From: a virus
Reading direction: 5' to 3' (one strand)
DNA: 40,944 bases
IMG/VR virus record: IMGVR_UViG_3300025889_000270
Coordinates: 1-40,944 of that record
Shown here: piece by piece, positions 13,270 to 22,661 of the stretch
Position numbering within the stretch: position 1 is the stretch's first letter
Layout: each line of letters starts with the position of its first letter
The notes under the pieces: generated by a model
Told to the model about the DNA's origin: nothing
What the model saw: only the letters and a program-made list of their open reading frames with translations
Database searches by the model: none
Translations under genes and position numbers: made by a program

Positions 13270-13545
13270 TCACTTCATTTCAAATAGTCTCTTTTCCATT
13301 TTATTGAGCTGCTCTTTAATATCGGCTACATCATCTTGCGTATTCATGATAGTCTCACGTATTAGCTGATCTTTAAGATCGTATTCCATTCTGCCAACCT
13401 CAGCAGGTGGCAAAAGCTTAGCTTCTTCAATACCTGCTTGTAAGTCAAAATACCCAAGAGTAAATATTCCGACTGCAGCCATAATAGCGCCTATAGTTTT
13501 TAGGGACAACCCTATCACGGTGTTTTCTGAAATTTCTTTTGCCAT
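13270..13545 (-). CDS. single-TM protein with coiled-coil tail (holin/envelope candidate)
   Basis: This 91-residue protein has one membrane segment at about residues 10-33 (IGLSLKTIGAIMAAVGIFTL) and a charged C-terminal helix with coiled-coil pattern (DDVADIKEQLNKMEKRLFEM). The layout fits a single-span phage membrane protein such as a holin-like or spanin-like component, but there is no lipobox and no adjacent lysozyme. It begins the three-gene envelope cassette and follows the giant virion gene by 48 bases, a gap in which I see only a weak 5-bp hairpin. Confidence 0.62.
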   Translation of the reverse strand: MAKEISENTVIGLSLKTIGAIMAAVGIFTLGYFDLQAGIEEAKLLPPAEVGRMEYDLKDQLIRETIMNTQDDVADIKEQLNKMEKRLFEMK

Positions 13546-13593
13546 TTCTAGTAATGCTTATATCTTGTTTTGTTCTCTTTTTTATAGGATTAC

Positions 13594-16500
13594 CTATTTA
13601 TTAATTCTTTTATTACCAACTTTCTTTTTATTAACTCTCTTGTTACTGACCCTTCTATCACCCTTAATAACCTCTTCTCTCGATTGTCTTGAATCCGGAG
13701 CGCCAGGTATTTGGTAATCAGGCCAACCTAAGAACATTAATACTCTTTCGTGAGCGTCGTAATCAGCTGTAAAATCAAAAGTGTTATAGTAATTTTGGAA
13801 CAACTGTCTAACACGGTCGGTTGGTATATTGGCTAAAGATAAAGCTTGTACAGCTATCTCAAAATATTCTGGACCAAGCTCCTCTAAACCATACCCGCGT
13901 CTATATTTATTTTTAGCTTCTTTAGCCCAAAATTCAATTTGACGTATTCTTCTTGCTTTTGCATCAGCTGGAGGCGCTAATTTAGCGAGAGCATATAAAA
14001 CATTTCCTTCGTCAAAACCCTCTTGTTCTAAAAACATAGCTGCGTTTTTAACACCTGTAACCATGTGGCCGCTAATACCAAATCCACGTAAAAGTGAATC
14101 AAAATAACCATTAGCCATGTTTATTATTTTTCTTTCTCTTTCCTTGTCGTCGTCTTCTAAACCAAGTAAGAATCCAGTTTGCTGAAGTATGTTGAAAGCC
14201 AAGTGTTGAAGCATTCCATAATAAACAATTCTAGCCGCTAGAACTTTAGGGTCTCCAATACCGTTCTTCATACGCATAATATCTTTTTTCATTATACGTG
14301 CATACTGCATCTGAGTGTTAGCAAACATTAAGAAGAAACGACCACCAGTAGAAGCTTGTTGTTCAGATATTCTTTCTGGTCTAGATGACTGTTGTGACTC
14401 ATCTGTTTTAAACATGAACTGTTGGAACGCTTTTTCTTCAGCGTCTTTTACAATCTGCTCGTCATCGGAGATTTTGTTTTTTGCTTGATCTATATCGTTC
14501 TTAGCCACTTCGAGTGATTGCTGTGCTTGGTAAAGATCGTTTTGAAGTTTCTGTAGATCTTTCTGAGATGCATCACCGTTTAAAATATCCTTTTTAGCCT
14601 TGTTTATTAAGGTTCTTATATCTTTTATTTTATTAGATATCTGATTAGCTTTTTGCTCATTTTGCTTAACAAGTGCTCTTCCATTATTAAGCTCTTCTAC
14701 AAACTTCTCAACACCATCATTATCTAAACCAGTATAAGCTCTTAAATAAGCGTTTACTTTATTTCTGTAGTAAGAAGCACCACCCAATGCAATTGCTGTA
14801 GAATCACCATATTTAGTAAACACATACCCTTTTGAAAGTATAAGCGCTAGCATAGCTCTAAATTTATTAGAAGCTGTCTTAGTCTTATCTATGATCTCAG
14901 CTTCATTTATATCCATCTGAAGACCATTTCTACGCGCTAGCAAGAAATCACTGTTCATTATATACATGAAGTCGCTAACAAACTGGGGGAAGTTTGCTAA
15001 AGCTTTAGACGCTGCTAGTAGGTTATTATCAACGTAGTCAATGTAATTTGTGGAAGAGATTAACTGTAGGATTGCTGATCTAACGTTACCAAACATTACA
15101 ACACCAGCAGTACCGTTCATGAAGTCAAATATTGCGCGGGTTGTTTTACTGAGTTGTTCAGTTCTATTGCTACCAGCTTTTATTCTTTTCAATGTACCCT
15201 CAAGAGCTTTGGTATACTTATAACCAAGAGCATACTTGAGTTTGTTCATGTTATCCTCATTGAACATAACCTCAGAGTTTCTAATAAACTCATCGTAATA
15301 AACCCTTCTACTATTCTTCTTCAATGCTTCTAGTATATCATCTTGTATACTACCAAGCCACCAGTCGCCCTTTGGTTCAGCATACTTATGCTCTTTAGTT
15401 ATAAGCATAACTTTTAAAGCTATAGTCTTGAGATCTGGATTCTTTATTATGTGAGCGTTAAACGCTTTTCTAACTTCAGGGTCTAAACCAGTATCATGGC
15501 CGAGTCTCTCAAATATATAAGCTCTAAGTACTGATTCACCAGAATACTGCATTTCAACGCCATCTGATCTCTTAAAGTCAACTGCTGTTCTTTTTAGGAA
15601 AGAGAACGTTGCTTTATAGGTTTCTCTAATGTTTTTAAAAGATTTTAGAAGTCTAATTCTTTCTGAATCATAGTTGAAGTTAGCCATCATCAGAGGCTCT
15701 ATCAAATACTCATATAAGAAAGACAGGTGTTTTTCACCTTGTTTACCCTTGCCAACTAGATAATTTTCTAATAAACCAAAGAAGTCTTCAGCAGCCGGAG
15801 TTATAATCTCTCTTCTAGTTGTTTTCTTTGATCTCTCGTCAGCTGTAATAGCATCAATCATACTTTCTGACTTGATACCAAACAACTCTTCTATCATGTC
15901 GTTCATCTGCTTGTTTAGAGCAGCTGCCTCACGTTCTTGTTCTTCTAGTCTTTGTTCTTTAGCTACTTCTTCTTCCGTTAGCATTTTACTGCTAACTTTT
16001 TCTCTAGTATCACTAAGTATAGACGATAGCTTTTCAGTAGTCTTAGCAGTAAGTCTTTTTTTCTTACGCTTAAATTTCTGCTTGTTAGCTTCTTCTCTAC
16101 CCTTTTTTTCTTCGCTTGATTTTTTCTTTCTTTTAGACTCTTTTAGATCTTCACCTAGTTTTTTAAGATCAGCAATGACACGCTGTATTCTGTTATGCTC
16201 GTTTAATTTAGCGAGGTCTAGTGTCTTACTAAAGTTACCAGTACTGAAATCGTACAAGAAGAAATTATTAGACGATGTTTGGAAACCTGGTTTTAATGTA
16301 CCAGGTAATGAAGGTCTAGTCATGTTGATAAACCTACTAAATGGTGTCACATCGTTGAAAGACTTCTCGTCAATCATAGATAACTCCATTTCGTTCAGAT
16401 AACCAAGCTTTTCTAGTTTAGTCTTGTATTTCTTGTTAGCTATTATAGAAGCACCAAGTACATCAGGTGAAATTGGGTTTCTATTAGAGTAAGTTCCGTT

Positions 16501-19500
16501 ACCAAGTATATGCTCAGCTATAGATGAAATCATATACTCATGTGTGGTAGAAGGTATAATACCCTCATTGTTTATAGCTATAGTAGCTTCGCGATCAGTG
16601 TTTGTTAGTTTAGTAACCTGCTTAGAGCTAAAAGCTAAAAACTCTTTACCAGGTAAGAAATCAGCACCGCTAGCTATTGGACTGTTGAATACAATGCCAT
16701 CGTAACCCTGTTCTATTAAAACTCTAGGTGTTAAACCAGAAAGAGCAGCGCGCATGAAATCATCTTTATCGTTCATCTCATACGGGTTCATTATCTGAAC
16801 AACATAAGCCTCTGTTTTATCTCTATCGTTTCTACGTCCCTCTCTTCTTAAAACCTCATTTTGAGTATAAACTCTATAGTTATCAGAGTATGTTTCTAAC
16901 TCAGCAAAGTAATGACCCTCTCTATCATTATACTCTATAAACATGTCGTCAACAGGCCCAGTTCTGTATACAACATGTGCGTTTTCACCAATATCATACC
17001 TGTCAAAATCAACATCAGACTGGATAGCAACAGGTAACATACCTAGCTTGAGTAAGTTTTTGTTGTCTAATGCTTTAAGTATATTGACTACATCATTGTA
17101 GTTTATAGCGTTGTCGTTGTAGAGCGATTTTGTATCTTCAACTATTCCTTTTAATATATCATTATAAGGTTTCAGTCTTTTTCTTATCTCCTGAGCATAA
17201 CCAACAGTTGACTTGCTAACTTGTTTTGCGTCAGAAAAAGCAAGGCTAAGCTCAACAGTAGGATTAAATTTAGGTAGCTTTTCCTCAAAGTCTATTCTAG
17301 CGTTTACCATAGAGTTGGCTAGTAATATTAGTTCATTTGACGGGCCAATACCAACACTGTTGTACTCACCATATTTATAACCATAATCACCATCAAGCTC
17401 TTCACCTGTCATTGATCTGTAGTCTTTGTCGATACCTATTTCTCTAGCAATGTAACCTTGGTAATCACCTTGTATCCCGTAATCGTTCTTTATCTTTTTA
17501 TTTATAGCCTTTACGTGATTAACATAATTTGCTGGGTCTATTACGGAAAGAACATTTTCAACAGCAACTTTGGTCTGTAACACCTCAGATAACATATCAA
17601 TATTCCTGTTACCGAGATCCATTGGTGTAGCGTTTTCCAGATATTCTTGTAAAGCATTAAAGAATTTTTGCGTTACAATGTTGTTAAGAGTCATATCAAC
17701 AGGCACCTGTATTAACTCGTCTATTAAAGAGTCAATTTCTGTCTGCGTTGAACTTATCTTACCTAAATAACCAGATGCTTTTAAGTAATCATTTAAACCC
17801 TTGTTGAATACTTTATTTTTAGCAATGTCTGTCAAAACATTTACCGCGTGGTAACTGTATGCATCGGAAACTTTTTTATTCTGCTCAACATTATATCTAG
17901 TCTTATTGTTGTGCAGAGACATTATAAAGTTTGCAGCTTTCTCAGATAGATACTTAACAGAGTTTGGATCTAACACTGTAGGTAGAGTCTGTTGTATCGA
18001 GTCCTCTATAATAGTAGACATATAGTCTCTTATATCAGCTTTTGTTTGCGTGTTAACACCAGCGTGCATAGCCATGTTCTGAACTATAGCTGGGTTTACC
18101 AAACGCTCCATTAGATCTTGTATCTCTTGATCTCTAGTTATCAAGTCAGCAGCATCCATTGGACTCATGCGGTTGCTGAACTTAACGTTAGGGTCTCTGT
18201 TTATAACCTGAGCAACCCTAGCAACAACAGCTGAACCTTTGTATTTTTCAGAAGCCTCTGCGATCTCGCTCATCATATCCATTGGATCAGCACTACGCTC
18301 TTTACCTCTAGCAGTAAAGAACTTCTGAGTTGGGTTCTTAAGCACCTCTATTGCAGCGTCAAAACCAAGTGTCTCAGCCATTGCTTCAACAATAGACTTT
18401 TTACGCTGGAACCACATGTTCTGAGACATACCAACAGCGTTGTACCAGTTTTTAAACTCTTGATACGTTGGCGTCTTTAATATCACTTTAGGATTACCAG
18501 CTTTAGGATCGTCAAGCATTAGCTCTAGTGATTCTCTATAGTTGTATCTAAGTGGTTTTCCAGTTTTAGGGTCTCTTAGTACTTCGTAGAAAGGAGTTAT
18601 CTTTCTGTTTGTCAATGTTTTTAGATCAAATATCTGTGGTATCCACTCGTATGCTTTATCTAAGAACTCTCTGTAACCCTGCTTTGTACCGACAACTTCT
18701 TCAAGAAGATACTTGTACAAGTACTCTTTAAATACGTTTTTAAAGTAGTTTCTAAACAGCACTGGTTGCTCCATAGCCATTTCAGCTAAAGTACCAGGTC
18801 CAGAAACCTCTTCAAGAGCTAGCATACCATCCATAACAGCTTTACGGACCATGTTCATTTGCTCTTGGTCAAACTCCAATATACGACGTAGCTTACTGAA
18901 TGTAACTTCTTCACTGAAATCAAGAGCCTCGCCCATGCCCATACCGTTGCTGTCTTCGGATATAGACATGTCGTATACATCATCAATACTAGACTCAAAA
19001 CCTCTACCAGAGGTAGCTTGTAGTGCTCTGTCAATAATACCGTATCCGTTTTGTGTAGTCATGTTTAGACCTAGGTATGTATTGATATAAGCAAGCAATG
19101 AATCGTTTTTAGACTCGTCGTAAGACATTATCAAACCTAAAACACCATCGTTACCGATTTCTCTACGTGTATCTTTTCTCTGGTTCCAGTTGTACAGAGA
19201 GTTAGCTATAACGTCTTCTTCAAGAGATCTAGCATTAGGTCTTTCGTAGTAGTTGTGTTTTTTAAGTATACTTCTAACTAGGTTTCTGAAGTAATTCTGA
19301 CCCCTAGAAGATTCATACTCTAGTATACTAAACGCCCAGAACTCACCGTACTGCTCTCTGTTATCGTATATCTCTTGTATTTCTCTAGAAACTCTAGCCT
19401 GATCTTCTGTTGGACCTGTTCTTTTAGATTCCATTACAGACTCAGCATACTTAGCTGTGTATCTAGGTGATTTAGACTCGGTTAGTTTACCTTTAAAACC

Positions 19501-22500
19501 TTGTTCAGCGCCTTTAACAGTGCCCTTACCAAGACCTTTACCTAAAACTATATTTCTCTTGTACCCAGATATCCATCTGATAACATCCTCACCAGTGTCT
19601 AGATTAACCTCAGTGTTGTATGTTTTACCAAACCACTCGTTTATATGTCTACCTACTTTTTGAAGTAAATTTTCGTTCCAAGCAAGTTGAGAATCACCTT
19701 CAAATGTAAATGAATCACCAATTATATTAAGTAGCTCATCACGCTTGCTCTTGTTATCGCTTAGTCTATAAGTTTTTTCTAGATTGTCAAGTACGGACTT
19801 TACATTACCTTTTATTTTTCCAGATCTAGAAAGATCTATCAATGCATCTCTTGTGGCGAAATAAAGGTTATCAACTATAGCTTGATCATTGTCAAGTGTT
19901 TTCTCCCACAGATGGTGTTGAAGTTCGTGAGCAGCAACATCCGTGTTGAAATCAGTATCGTTTATAGAATCGGTTATGATGTATTGAGAACCATCTTTAG
20001 TCAAGAAGAAACCATCAGTTACAGTTCCTTGAGTACCGTCCATTTGAGCAACCATATCTTTAACGGCTTGCTCGTACTCTTGTTTTTGCTTATCTGTTGC
20101 TTTGTTACCTGGATATACTATTCCTTGGTCAGCCAGTCTAATAACAGCAGCCTCCTCATATGTGCCAACCGCTTTTATACCAGCGTTAACTTTCTTAGCC
20201 GCGTTTAAAGTGTTGTTGAATATATTAGAGAATCTAGTAAAATTCTTATCAAACACTTGAATATGGCTTAACGCTGATGCAGCGAATAAACCACCTTCTA
20301 GATCGTATTTTTTTACTTTTTTAAGCCTTCTCTTTAATTGCTTTATTTTAGCCTGGTCAACATCTTTTCTACTAGTTGCTTTAGCAAGCGCTTGTATTGC
20401 TTGTTTATGCAGCGACGTTGCTCTTAAGCTAAACGCATCGTACTCTTCGCCTAGCTCTTCTTTAGCTTCTGATTTTCTTTTTATTTTCTGAAATTCAACT
20501 TCAGCTCTAACCCAGTCATTAGCGAGATCTTTATCTTCTCTAACACTAGAAGGTATTGACGTATTGGCGTTTTGAACGAATCTAAGATCATTCATCTGCT
20601 CGTCAAACTCTTCTCTTGTTAGTTCATTATTGTCAAGCTTGACTCTTAGATTCTGAGCAAAGTAATTGTACATAGCCTCAGAGCTCTTAGGATCGTACTT
20701 ACCTCTAACCATGTTGAACGCACTCTGCATTTCATTCATAGTGTAAGCTCCTATAGAACCATAAGTAGGCATAGCCATACCAACAGTAAAGCCCATACCA
20801 CCAGCCTCTAACACTCTGTTCATGTCTATTTTACCAACATGCGCTTGTGTTAAAACTTCCTGTGTTACCTCAGTCCAGAACTCATCCCAACCAGCACCAA
20901 GTGAAGCTCTACCTTGATTTATGATACCGGTACCGGCTTGTTTCATTGTTTGTCTAAGGTTCTGTTGCATTGCGCCTCTAGCAAAAGAAGCTATAGTGCC
21001 TCTAGATGCTCCCCTTAATACATTGATACCTAAAGCAGACTTGCTTATAGATCTAGCACCAATGTACTCAGCAACACCACTGGCAGTACCAACAAACATA
21101 GATCCCTCACCAAGTTTGTTTGATGAGTCAGACTCTACGATGTCTAGTAACATAGCTGGTGTTAGCTCGTTATCGTTTACGCCAAATTTCTTTTTGGCTC
21201 TATCTGATATAACAGAAAAGTAATCTTCACCAGCCATCTGAACAGCTGGTATACCACCAAAAGATATCATAGCACTAGCCATTTGAGGTAATTGCTCAGA
21301 GACCATACCACCTATTTCTTTTACAGTAGCAGCGAAGCCATTGGCTTCAAATATATCGTTCATGGTGCCTTTGTTGTAAGACATATCGACAGCCATGCGA
21401 TTGATTACATTGTTGTATCTTTTAACCCACTCTACTTGTTGGGTTTTTATCATATCTTCTTGTTGCTCTCTAGCTTCTTTCCAAGTAGTTTGTTTTAAAC
21501 CAGGAGAAGGGTTTATTGTAGGGTATTCTTTTCCGTAAGGTTGAAATATACCTTTTTTATCAATAAAACCTTGTTGATCTTCAGACCAGCCTTTTTCATC
21601 AGCAGCCTTGAGCATCTTGTTATGGTTGTAGCTTACCTTTTGCAGGTCAACATCCATCAATCCGCCCTTTTCTATACCAGTAACTATAGACCTTAAACCA
21701 CCCCATGTTTTCACAAGATCTATACCGAATAGTTCCATAACAGGACTAAACAGAACGAAGTTATCTAGATCAGAAACCCAACCAGGTGTGTTAGTTTCAA
21801 CGTTGTAAGCAGAGTAGTTATTGTCGTGATAAAAACCTAACTGATCATTAACCTTCTTAATGTTGTTAGTTATGTTTTCATCTTTAAAGAAATTACTGTA
21901 GTAGTAATCGTTTATTTCTTGAAGATAACGTTCAGCGTTAGGACTATCGTAGTCAAAAGAACCATCTTCTTTTACAACGCCATACTTTTCTGCTATTTGA
22001 GCCGAGTGTTCTTTAGCTTTAGGTTTAAAATTTTCTTCAAATTCTTTTCTTACTAAAGCAAAGTCCTCGTCGTTCTCCATGTAGTCAACGATAACAGCAT
22101 CATTAAACTGAGACACCATTTTTTCATTAGAGTAATCTAATATCTCATCAGTTTGAAGGTTGCCAGTTTCTACATCAACTAAAGCTCTTCTATTTATCTT
22201 TTTAAGGTTATCAGATTTCATAACCTTTTCAACAGACGACATTACCTTACCAGAGTATTTTTCGTCGTTGTGGATCTGCTCTACAAACTTATGGTCTGTT
22301 ATTACAGGTGTAAATACAGTTGTTTGATCAACGGGTTGTGAAGTATCGGGTGTGTATAATTTAAACTCACCCATTTGATTCTGGTTATCTTCTGTATTCG
22401 ATCCCGATGAATAGTTTTCCGAAAACGAAGCCATATCTTGCGTTAGCCCCTCGGACGGTTTCACTGGGCTCTGTGTGGTCACGTCCTGCTGATCCACGCC

Positions 22501-22650
22501 CTCCGTCTTTGCTGAATCATCAACCTTAACCATGCCTGCCATAGAGACGTAGTCGTCTACAGTGTATGAAGCATCGTTTTTAGTATTGTAATCATCTACA
22601 ATAGCCTGAATATCATCTAGGCTGTATAGGCTTCCTTCGTATTCGAACAT
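13594..22650 (-). CDS. giant polyvalent virion protein: zincin protease plus ADP-ribosyltransferase-like domain (3018 aa)
   Basis: At 3018 residues this is the largest gene and probably an internal protein carried in the capsid and injected with the DNA. The N-terminus (about 50-120) is low-complexity, Ser/Asp/Gln-rich. A zincin metallopeptidase motif HELQH is at 908-912, with a plausible downstream Glu ligand in RDELLNIIGD. At about 1885-2010 a segment matches the ART-PolyVal ADP-ribosyltransferase pattern (HVVYRTG ... GHYFAELETYSDNYRVYTQ ... GYDGIVFN ... FLAFSSKQV). A Lys/Glu-rich stretch lies at about 2140-2260 and a coiled coil at about 2650-2745. C-terminal amphipathic helices (about 2780-2960) could be membrane-active. 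Short FS motifs (F1251, F1491, F1805) lie between blocks. Domain boundaries are estimates. Confidence 0.8.
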   Translation of the reverse strand: MFEYEGSLYSLDDIQAIVDDYNTKNDASYTVDDYVSMAGMVKVDDSAKTEGVDQQDVTTQSPVKPSEGLTQDMASFSENYSSGSNTEDNQNQMGEFKLYTPDTSQPVDQTTVFTPVITDHKFVEQIHNDEKYSGKVMSSVEKVMKSDNLKKINRRALVDVETGNLQTDEILDYSNEKMVSQFNDAVIVDYMENDEDFALVRKEFEENFKPKAKEHSAQIAEKYGVVKEDGSFDYDSPNAERYLQEINDYYYSNFFKDENITNNIKKVNDQLGFYHDNNYSAYNVETNTPGWVSDLDNFVLFSPVMELFGIDLVKTWGGLRSIVTGIEKGGLMDVDLQKVSYNHNKMLKAADEKGWSEDQQGFIDKKGIFQPYGKEYPTINPSPGLKQTTWKEAREQQEDMIKTQQVEWVKRYNNVINRMAVDMSYNKGTMNDIFEANGFAATVKEIGGMVSEQLPQMASAMISFGGIPAVQMAGEDYFSVISDRAKKKFGVNDNELTPAMLLDIVESDSSNKLGEGSMFVGTASGVAEYIGARSISKSALGINVLRGASRGTIASFARGAMQQNLRQTMKQAGTGIINQGRASLGAGWDEFWTEVTQEVLTQAHVGKIDMNRVLEAGGMGFTVGMAMPTYGSIGAYTMNEMQSAFNMVRGKYDPKSSEAMYNYFAQNLRVKLDNNELTREEFDEQMNDLRFVQNANTSIPSSVREDKDLANDWVRAEVEFQKIKRKSEAKEELGEEYDAFSLRATSLHKQAIQALAKATSRKDVDQAKIKQLKRRLKKVKKYDLEGGLFAASALSHIQVFDKNFTRFSNIFNNTLNAAKKVNAGIKAVGTYEEAAVIRLADQGIVYPGNKATDKQKQEYEQAVKDMVAQMDGTQGTVTDGFFLTKDGSQYIITDSINDTDFNTDVAAHELQHHLWEKTLDNDQAIVDNLYFATRDALIDLSRSGKIKGNVKSVLDNLEKTYRLSDNKSKRDELLNIIGDSFTFEGDSQLAWNENLLQKVGRHINEWFGKTYNTEVNLDTGEDVIRWISGYKRNIVLGKGLGKGTVKGAEQGFKGKLTESKSPRYTAKYAESVMESKRTGPTEDQARVSREIQEIYDNREQYGEFWAFSILEYESSRGQNYFRNLVRSILKKHNYYERPNARSLEEDVIANSLYNWNQRKDTRREIGNDGVLGLIMSYDESKNDSLLAYINTYLGLNMTTQNGYGIIDRALQATSGRGFESSIDDVYDMSISEDSNGMGMGEALDFSEEVTFSKLRRILEFDQEQMNMVRKAVMDGMLALEEVSGPGTLAEMAMEQPVLFRNYFKNVFKEYLYKYLLEEVVGTKQGYREFLDKAYEWIPQIFDLKTLTNRKITPFYEVLRDPKTGKPLRYNYRESLELMLDDPKAGNPKVILKTPTYQEFKNWYNAVGMSQNMWFQRKKSIVEAMAETLGFDAAIEVLKNPTQKFFTARGKERSADPMDMMSEIAEASEKYKGSAVVARVAQVINRDPNVKFSNRMSPMDAADLITRDQEIQDLMERLVNPAIVQNMAMHAGVNTQTKADIRDYMSTIIEDSIQQTLPTVLDPNSVKYLSEKAANFIMSLHNNKTRYNVEQNKKVSDAYSYHAVNVLTDIAKNKVFNKGLNDYLKASGYLGKISSTQTEIDSLIDELIQVPVDMTLNNIVTQKFFNALQEYLENATPMDLGNRNIDMLSEVLQTKVAVENVLSVIDPANYVNHVKAINKKIKNDYGIQGDYQGYIAREIGIDKDYRSMTGEELDGDYGYKYGEYNSVGIGPSNELILLANSMVNARIDFEEKLPKFNPTVELSLAFSDAKQVSKSTVGYAQEIRKRLKPYNDILKGIVEDTKSLYNDNAINYNDVVNILKALDNKNLLKLGMLPVAIQSDVDFDRYDIGENAHVVYRTGPVDDMFIEYNDREGHYFAELETYSDNYRVYTQNEVLRREGRRNDRDKTEAYVVQIMNPYEMNDKDDFMRAALSGLTPRVLIEQGYDGIVFNSPIASGADFLPGKEFLAFSSKQVTKLTNTDREATIAINNEGIIPSTTHEYMISSIAEHILGNGTYSNRNPISPDVLGASIIANKKYKTKLEKLGYLNEMELSMIDEKSFNDVTPFSRFINMTRPSLPGTLKPGFQTSSNNFFLYDFSTGNFSKTLDLAKLNEHNRIQRVIADLKKLGEDLKESKRKKKSSEEKKGREEANKQKFKRKKKRLTAKTTEKLSSILSDTREKVSSKMLTEEEVAKEQRLEEQEREAAALNKQMNDMIEELFGIKSESMIDAITADERSKKTTRREIITPAAEDFFGLLENYLVGKGKQGEKHLSFLYEYLIEPLMMANFNYDSERIRLLKSFKNIRETYKATFSFLKRTAVDFKRSDGVEMQYSGESVLRAYIFERLGHDTGLDPEVRKAFNAHIIKNPDLKTIALKVMLITKEHKYAEPKGDWWLGSIQDDILEALKKNSRRVYYDEFIRNSEVMFNEDNMNKLKYALGYKYTKALEGTLKRIKAGSNRTEQLSKTTRAIFDFMNGTAGVVMFGNVRSAILQLISSTNYIDYVDNNLLAASKALANFPQFVSDFMYIMNSDFLLARRNGLQMDINEAEIIDKTKTASNKFRAMLALILSKGYVFTKYGDSTAIALGGASYYRNKVNAYLRAYTGLDNDGVEKFVEELNNGRALVKQNEQKANQISNKIKDIRTLINKAKKDILNGDASQKDLQKLQNDLYQAQQSLEVAKNDIDQAKNKISDDEQIVKDAEEKAFQQFMFKTDESQQSSRPERISEQQASTGGRFFLMFANTQMQYARIMKKDIMRMKNGIGDPKVLAARIVYYGMLQHLAFNILQQTGFLLGLEDDDKERERKIINMANGYFDSLLRGFGISGHMVTGVKNAAMFLEQEGFDEGNVLYALAKLAPPADAKARRIRQIEFWAKEAKNKYRRGYGLEELGPEYFEIAVQALSLANIPTDRVRQLFQNYYNTFDFTADYDAHERVLMFLGWPDYQIPGAPDSRQSREEVIKGDRRVSNKRVNKKKVGNKRINK

Positions 22651-22661
22651 GTGAAAAATTT

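Noticed and set aside
13546-13593. Short ATAGG/CCTAT inverted repeat between the giant gene and the one-TM gene
   Set aside because: Only a 5-bp AT-rich stem without a T-run; expected by chance in such sequence.
15872-16402. 176-codon Ser/Leu/Phe-rich frame on the + strand within the giant gene
   Set aside because: Antisense shadow of the Lys/Glu-rich segment of the giant protein; composition fully explained by that.
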